A stretch of 21,361 nucleotides of DNA from RUG11237 sp964450185 (GTDB lineage: Bacteria > Bacillota > Clostridia > Lachnospirales > Lachnospiraceae), in the NCBI GenBank assembly GCA_964450185.1, contig CAYVCL010000051.1, forward strand, positions 1-21,361. Reading direction: 5' to 3'. Numbering within the stretch: position 1 is the first letter of the stretch; every line of letters begins with the position of its first letter. Position numbers and translations under genes: made by a program. This document shows positions 21,355-21,361 of the stretch, one piece after another. The notes under the pieces were generated by a model. That model was not told the DNA's origin. It worked only from the letters and a program-made list of their open reading frames with translations, and did no database searches.

Positions 21355-21361
21355 TGTCTTG
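21273..21361 (-). CDS. C-terminal end of a possible holin-like type I toxin (cut by window edge)
   Basis: On the - strand an open frame enters from the right edge and ends at TAG (21275-21273). It contains HKNNRP and, further on, LGGYF and SGLTVYR. KNNRP near the C-terminus recalls the small membrane toxins annotated as putative holin-like toxins, whose hydrophobic N-terminal helix would lie outside the window. The terminator hairpin falls inside this frame, so a toxin mRNA might end before the TAG; translation of the visible tail is therefore uncertain. It pairs with the + strand small RNA as antisense. The identification depends on sequence beyond 21361. Confidence 0.35.
   Translation of the reverse strand, partial: RHKNNRPVLRKLGGYFYNHKSSGLTVYR
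21311..21354. terminator. Bidirectional terminator hairpin of the small RNA locus
   Basis: AAAAATAACCGCC (21311-21323) and GGCGGTTATTTTT (21341-21353) form a perfect 13 bp stem with a 17-base loop. Each strand has a GC-rich top and a run of T at the exit, so it can end transcripts from both directions, as in convergent toxin and antitoxin RNAs. Confidence 0.9.

Overview
The window looks like a chromosomal segment of a low-GC Gram-positive anaerobe, most likely a Lachnospiraceae-type Clostridia member. The reasons are the AT-rich codon use, the strong AGGAGG-type ribosome binding sites with many GTG and TTG starts, a DUF6465 Lys/Ala/Thr-rich protein, a GlnRS of the clostridial kind, a DUF2225 protein and the SbcCD gene pair. 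This placement is an inference from gene content; no rRNA or tRNA gene is present to fix it. Nearly all genes are on the + strand.

Layout. Positions 1-686 hold the 3' end of a GH13 alpha-amylase-family glycosidase. Positions 787-4726 look like one transcription unit of glnS, a DUF2225 zinc-ribbon protein and a MocR-type (GntR plus aminotransferase) regulator. A monocistronic DUF6465 gene with its own promoter follows (4877-5338). It is separated from a convergent small membrane protein (5417-5626, - strand) by a hairpin that can terminate both. sbcD and sbcC (5742-9474) encode the SbcCD nuclease complex and end in an intrinsic terminator.

Positions 9577-14091 form a tight five-gene cluster: ABC ATPase, ABC-2-type permease, a membrane-anchored protein with an HExxH zinc-peptidase signature, an OmpR-family response regulator and a sensor histidine kinase. 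It reads like a cell-envelope sensing and export unit that includes a surface protease. Next, a strong promoter at 14104-14132 starts a four-gene polyamine-linked cluster (14197-17613): pyruvoyl AdoMet decarboxylase, a DUF4178 membrane protein with a strange Tyr/His/Arg and Ser/Gly-rich tail, a DUF350 membrane protein, and an aminopropyltransferase fused to a multi-spanning membrane domain. A terminator closes the unit. These two clusters are the most interesting protein-coding parts of the window.

The last section has a parvulin-type lipoprotein foldase with a strong extended -10 promoter, an AlkD-like DNA glycosylase ending in a 21-22 bp perfect hairpin, and a type I restriction-modification methyltransferase (hsdM) with its own promoter. 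No hsdS follows directly. Instead the last ~135 bases hold a consensus promoter, a compact two-hairpin RNA of about 90 nt, and, antisense to it, the C-terminal end of a reading frame resembling small holin-like toxins. This has the look of a type I toxin-antitoxin locus cut by the window edge. No CRISPR array, tRNA, rRNA or recognisable insertion sequence was seen.
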